Positions 61,024 to 64,000 of a stretch of 64,000 bases of DNA are shown piece by piece. Source of the stretch: Bacillota bacterium (GTDB taxonomy: Bacteria; Bacillota; Clostridia; Lachnospirales; Lachnospiraceae); NCBI GenBank assembly GCA_023408815.1, contig JAEYJO010000058.1:87951-151950 (forward strand), read 5' to 3'. Positions within the stretch are counted from its first letter, which is position 1. Every line of letters starts with the position of its first letter. The notes below the pieces were generated by a model. The model searched no databases. It was not told the origin of the DNA and saw only the letters and a program-made list of their open reading frames with translations. A program made the translations under genes and the position numbers.

Positions 61024-61623
61024 ATGGGAAAGCCTGATAATAAAAAGAGCAATGGACAAAAAAGCATAGGTAAGACGATAATAATAGGTATCATTCTCTT
61101 AGCACTTCTGGCAAGTTTTTATTATTATGTGTCTGCCAAGGCGGATCGGGAGAAGGCGAAGGAAAGCGATAAGGTTACGAAGACCGGACAGATGCTTCAA
61201 TACGATTTCGAAAAGAAATATCCGCCGTCACCCAAAGAGGTGGTGAAATATTACAGCGAGATCACCCAGTGTTTTTATAATGAAGAGAATTCGGAAGAAG
61301 ATGTTTACGCACTGGCGATGCAGATTCAAAAGCTCTATGACGAGGAGCTGATAGGCAATCAGACGGAGGAAGAGTACATAGAAAATCTGAAAGTTGAAAT
61401 CGCTTCCATGAAGGAAAACGGGTTCGTCATTTCCAGCTATTCCACCTCTTCGAGTACGGATGTGGAATACTATACTGAGGACGGCTATGAATGGGCCAGT
61501 TTGTACTGCGTGTACGGTATTCGGAAGGGAACGGCCGTAATGAACACTAATGAGAAGTTCCTGCTTCGAAAGGATGAAACAGGCCACTGGAAAATATATG
61601 GCTGGACTTTGGCTGATAATTGA
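61024..61623 (+). CDS. conserved membrane-anchored protein, function unknown
   Basis: Protein of 199 residues from ATG 61024 (204 from ATG 61009). The GGAAGG 6 bases upstream favours 61024. A basic N-terminus leads to one helix (about 18-40 by the shorter numbering), then an outward domain of about 155 residues with YYSEITQCFYNEENSEEDVYALAMQIQKLYDEEL. It resembles small Lachnospiraceae proteins labelled DUF6715, but I cannot confirm this. It overlaps tsaD by about one base, so it is co-translated with it. Confidence 0.6.
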   Translation: MGKPDNKKSNGQKSIGKTIIIGIILLALLASFYYYVSAKADREKAKESDKVTKTGQMLQYDFEKKYPPSPKEVVKYYSEITQCFYNEENSEEDVYALAMQIQKLYDEELIGNQTEEEYIENLKVEIASMKENGFVISSYSTSSSTDVEYYTEDGYEWASLYCVYGIRKGTAVMNTNEKFLLRKDETGHWKIYGWTLADN

Positions 61624-62690
61624 TGATAAAGGACATGGTTTTTAAAATGAGCAATAAAATAAAAAGCGATAAGGATGTATTAATTCTGGCGATCGAAAGC
61701 TCCTGCGATGAAACGGCAGCTTCCGTTGTAAAAAATGGGAGGGAGGTTCGCTCCAACGTTATCTATTCCCAGATAGCGCTTCACACGGTATATGGCGGAG
61801 TCGTGCCTGAAATCGCATCGCGCAAGCACATCGAGAAGATCAATCAGGTGATTGAACAGGCGCTTTCGGAGTCAGGGGCGGAACTGACGGATATAGATGC
61901 GATAGCCGTTACGTACGGGCCAGGGCTTGTAGGTGCGCTTCTGGTAGGCGTATCGGCGGCAAAAGCCATCAGCTTCGCGTCAGGAATCCCGTTAATTGGA
62001 GTACATCATATTGAGGGTCATATCAGTGCGAACTTCATTGAAAATAAGGAGTTAGAACCGCCTTTTATCTGCCTGGTCGTATCCGGCGGGCATTCCCATC
62101 TGGTAGTCGTGAAGTCTTATGGCGAATACGAAATCATAGGGCGCACGAGAGATGATGCCGCAGGAGAAGCCTTCGATAAAGTGGCCCGGGCCATAGGCCT
62201 TGGGTACCCGGGCGGGCCCAAAATTGACAAGGCTGCAAGGGAAGGCAATCCGGAAGCGATTCGTTTTCCACGTGCGAAGGTGGAGGGAGCGGAGTACGAT
62301 TTCAGCTTCAGTGGATTAAAGTCAGCGGTATTGAACTATCTGAATTCCTGCGAAATGAAGGGAGAAGAGGTAAATATACCGGATGTGGCGGCCTCCTTCC
62401 AGAAAGCGGTCATAGACGTGCTGGTAGAGCATTCCCTTGCTGCAGTCAAGGAGTATGGATATGATAAATTTGCCATCGCGGGTGGAGTGGCCTCCAACAG
62501 CGCTCTCAGAGGAGCGTTGGAGAAGGAATGTGAAAAAAGAGGAATTGCCTTTTACGCTCCATCGCCTATATTCTGTACGGATAATGCGGCAATGATAGGT
62601 GTGGCTGGTTATTATGATTATATAAGGGGAATCAGGCACGGCTATGATTTGAACGCGGTACCTAACCTGAAATTGGGTGAGAAGATTTGA
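61623..62690 (+). CDS. tsaD: tRNA N6-adenosine threonylcarbamoyltransferase TsaD
   Basis: Catalytic subunit of the t6A complex, about 355 residues. The metal-binding motif is in VHHIEGHISANF (HxxxH), and AIESSCDETAASVV at the start and YDFSFSGLKSAVLNYL later are family hallmarks; the Fe ligand Asp is in IFCTDNAAMIG. The start is uncertain: ATG 61623 overlaps the previous stop by one base and would be translationally coupled; ATG 61635 and 61647 are shorter options. tsaE, tsaB and tsaD are thus all in one stretch but interrupted by four other genes. Confidence 0.95.
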   Translation: MIKDMVFKMSNKIKSDKDVLILAIESSCDETAASVVKNGREVRSNVIYSQIALHTVYGGVVPEIASRKHIEKINQVIEQALSESGAELTDIDAIAVTYGPGLVGALLVGVSAAKAISFASGIPLIGVHHIEGHISANFIENKELEPPFICLVVSGGHSHLVVVKSYGEYEIIGRTRDDAAGEAFDKVARAIGLGYPGGPKIDKAAREGNPEAIRFPRAKVEGAEYDFSFSGLKSAVLNYLNSCEMKGEEVNIPDVAASFQKAVIDVLVEHSLAAVKEYGYDKFAIAGGVASNSALRGALEKECEKRGIAFYAPSPIFCTDNAAMIGVAGYYDYIRGIRHGYDLNAVPNLKLGEKI

Positions 62691-62705
62691 CGAGAGGGAT
62701 TAATA

Positions 62706-63422
62706 TTGAAGACGAAGTGTGCAGCAGTCGTATTATCGGCGGGGCAGGGAAAGCGAATGAACAGCGACGTGCCGAAACAATATCTTTTTATCGATGATAA
62801 GCCGGTACTTTATTATTCCCTGAAGGTATTTCAGGAGAGCTTCATAGATGAAATCATACTGGTAACGGCAGAAAGCGATATTGAATATTGTAAAAAAGAA
62901 ATTGTGGAAAAATACGGTTTTGATAAGGTTTCCCGCATAACAGCAGGCGGCAGGGAAAGGTACCATTCCGTCTTTGCCGGAATAGAAGCAGCAGATGAAT
63001 GCAGCTATATTTTCATTCACGACGGAGCCAGACCTTTTGTAACGGCAGAAATTTTAGAGCGAGCTTACGCAAGTGTTATTAAATATGACGCATGTGTCAT
63101 AGGTATGCCGTCCAAAGATACCGTTAAATTAGTGGATGAAAACGGCTTCGCCTCTACGACACCGAAACGAGATTTCGTATGGACGGTACAGACGCCGCAA
63201 GTGTTTTCCTTTCCTTTAATAAAAGAAGCCTATAGCATTTTGATTCGGGACGAGAAGCGCCTTCTGGCAGAGGGAATAAGGATTACGGATGATGCGATGG
63301 TTATGGAGACCTTTACCGATACAAAAGTAAAGCTTGTGGAAGGCAGCTATGAAAATATAAAAATCACAACTCCTGAGGACTTAAAAATAGCGGAAGCATT
63401 TTTGGATAAAGTCGGTAAATAG
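62706..63422 (+). CDS. ispD: 2-C-methyl-D-erythritol 4-phosphate cytidylyltransferase
   Basis: Third enzyme of the MEP isoprenoid pathway, 238 residues, transferring CMP to methylerythritol phosphate. The nucleotide loop VVLSAGQGKRMNSDVPKQY is near the N-terminus, and the conserved RDFVWTVQTPQVF and YENIKITTPEDL segments are intact. TTG 62706 is preceded by GAGAGGGA. It follows tsaD by 15 bases. A TarI-type cytidylyltransferase is the closest alternative but lacks these motifs in this order. Confidence 0.93.
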   Translation: MKTKCAAVVLSAGQGKRMNSDVPKQYLFIDDKPVLYYSLKVFQESFIDEIILVTAESDIEYCKKEIVEKYGFDKVSRITAGGRERYHSVFAGIEAADECSYIFIHDGARPFVTAEILERAYASVIKYDACVIGMPSKDTVKLVDENGFASTTPKRDFVWTVQTPQVFSFPLIKEAYSILIRDEKRLLAEGIRITDDAMVMETFTDTKVKLVEGSYENIKITTPEDLKIAEAFLDKVGK

Positions 63423-63472
63423 TATTCTAAAATGGAGTAAAAAAAACTTTTAAAAAAAGTTTAGAAAAGTTG

Positions 63473-63501
63473 TTGACATAGCCCCCCTTTTTTGCTAGAA
63501 T
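63473..63501 (+). promoter_or_regulatory. promoter of the tRNA-Ser genes
   Basis: Perfect -35 TTGACA at 63473-63478, 17-base spacer, -10 TAGAAT at 63496-63501. The expected start is about 26 bases before the first tRNA. Confidence 0.85.
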
Positions 63502-63533
63502 GATTCTTGCGCTGCTGAGCGGTGCACGAACAT

Positions 63534-63619
63534 GGAGAGGTATCGAAGTGGTCATAACGAGGCGGTCTTGAAAACCGTTTGTCCGCAAGGGCGCGTGGGT
63601 TCGAATCCCACCCTCTCCG
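63534..63619 (+). tRNA. tRNA-Ser (anticodon TGA)
   Basis: 86 nucleotides, GGAGAGG pairs with CCTCTCC in the acceptor stem. The anticodon stem GCGGT/ACCGT has loop CTTGAAA with anticodon TGA. A long variable arm, as in serine tRNAs, is present (TTTGTCCGCAAGGGCGCGT region). T-loop GGTTCGAATCC is standard. CCA is not encoded. Confidence 0.96.
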
Positions 63620-63730
63620 CTGGAGATACCTTCTCCGCCGAACATGTTGTCAATAAGCCGATAACATTATAAACAGCATTAAGAAGCAAGAGAGAATCAA
63701 CATCATCTTATGCAACATCAGCTTTTATTT

Positions 63731-63820
63731 GGAGAAGTACCCAAGATGGCTGAAGGGACACCCCTGGAAAGGGTGCAGGTCGTTAATAGCGGCGCGAGGG
63801 TTCAAATCCCTCCTTCTCCG
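63731..63820 (+). tRNA. tRNA-Ser (anticodon GGA)
   Basis: 90 nucleotides. The acceptor stem is GGAGAAG/CTTCTCC, the anticodon stem CACCC/GGGTG with loop CTGGAAA, anticodon GGA, and the long variable arm GCAGGTCGTTAATAGCGGCGC. The T-loop is GGTTCAAATCC. It is probably on the same transcript as the first tRNA. Confidence 0.96.
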
Positions 63821-64000
63821 TACCGCGTTTGTTATTTATGCGGTTGGTAATTTTTCAAAGAAAATTGCCTGATATGAACCTTGACAAATAAACAGTAATG
63901 CAACCCTGAAAATTCTTAAATGAGCGCATGGCCCGAAAGGGAACATGCAGCAGCATGAATGAAAATTCAGAGAACGGCATCCGAAAGGATGCAACCTAAA
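63821..64000 (+). other. hairpin-rich sequence at the window edge
   Basis: After the second tRNA the sequence has TTGACA at 63881-63886 without a clear -10. It ends in two GAAA-tetraloop hairpins: GCATG-x-CCC-GAAA-GGG-xx-CATGC (about 63926-63948) and GCATCC-GAAA-GGATGC (63978-63993). These may be the leader of a structured RNA or rRNA operon that starts just beyond the window. No gene is visible. Confidence 0.4.

Noticed and set aside
63881..63910. TTGACA at 63881 as a tRNA or rRNA promoter
   Set aside because: No -10 box at the right distance.
1..64000. CRISPR array or complete insertion sequence
   Set aside because: No regularly spaced repeat-spacer arrangement and no transposase or integrase gene were found; only small non-coding mobile-like repeats are present.

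Overview
This 64 kb window comes from a low-to-mid GC Gram-positive Clostridia chromosome, most likely a Lachnospiraceae member. The evidence is a complete butyrate pathway (thl-crt-hbd-bcd-etfB-etfA plus ptb-buk), strong AGGAGG ribosome binding sites, SigA-type promoters, an FMN riboswitch, and small conserved proteins typical of that family. Three methyl-accepting chemotaxis proteins suggest a motile organism. I had only the sequence, so family names rest on motifs I could read.

Layout. 1-6.2 kb: 3' part of a thioredoxin reductase, then an extracellular polysaccharide segment (GT2, pyruvyl transferase-like, Wzx flippase, Wzy polymerase). 6.3-11 kb: SH3/NlpC-P60 cell-wall hydrolase, a long spacer with four DnaA boxes, hibernation factor hpf, a GT10-like transferase and an M23 peptidase. 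11-24.9 kb: a beta-1,4-galactan or galacto-oligosaccharide locus with two paralogous LacI regulators flanking a chemoreceptor, a sugar ABC importer interrupted by a TauE/SafE gene, an unclassified 612-residue protein, a small zinc ribbon protein, GH42 beta-galactosidase and cytoplasmic GH53 galactanase. 24.9-26.8 kb: a CcdA-TlpA fusion with an Rrf2 regulator. 27-33.4 kb: the butyrate operon. 33.6-36.9 kb: Pit phosphate transporter, soluble CZB chemoreceptor, YbaK deacylase. 36.9-38.7 kb: mtnA and a frameshifted class II aldolase (5'-deoxynucleoside or methylthioribose salvage). 38.7-41 kb: ptb-buk. 41-46 kb: GH18, secA, prfB with its programmed frameshift. 46-50 kb: dCache chemoreceptor and small membrane or putative metallopeptidase proteins. 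50-54 kb: tex, then FMN riboswitch and ribU. 54-58 kb: a MacAB-like efflux system. 58-63.4 kb: tsaE-tsaB-rimI-rnz-tsaD-ispD. 63.5-64 kb: two tRNA-Ser genes.

How genes work together. The galactan locus reads as one unit: oligosaccharides are perhaps sensed by the chemoreceptor, imported by the ABC system, cut by intracellular GH53 and trimmed by GH42. Repeated TGCGCA/TTGCGCAA palindromes suit its two LacI proteins. Butyrate synthesis and its terminal kinase step sit 5.4 kb apart on opposite strands, and both promoters carry Rex-like sites, suggesting shared NADH/NAD+ control.

The least expected signals are non-coding. One is a family of 133-bp structured elements with near-identical terminal inverted repeats and 8-bp flanking direct repeats (two full copies, one 27-bp solo unit, one truncated copy). 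Another is a second hairpin repeat family (two copies) with compensatory base changes. There are also the DnaA-box cluster, a structured stretch between the FMN riboswitch and ribU, and the galactan-locus operators.
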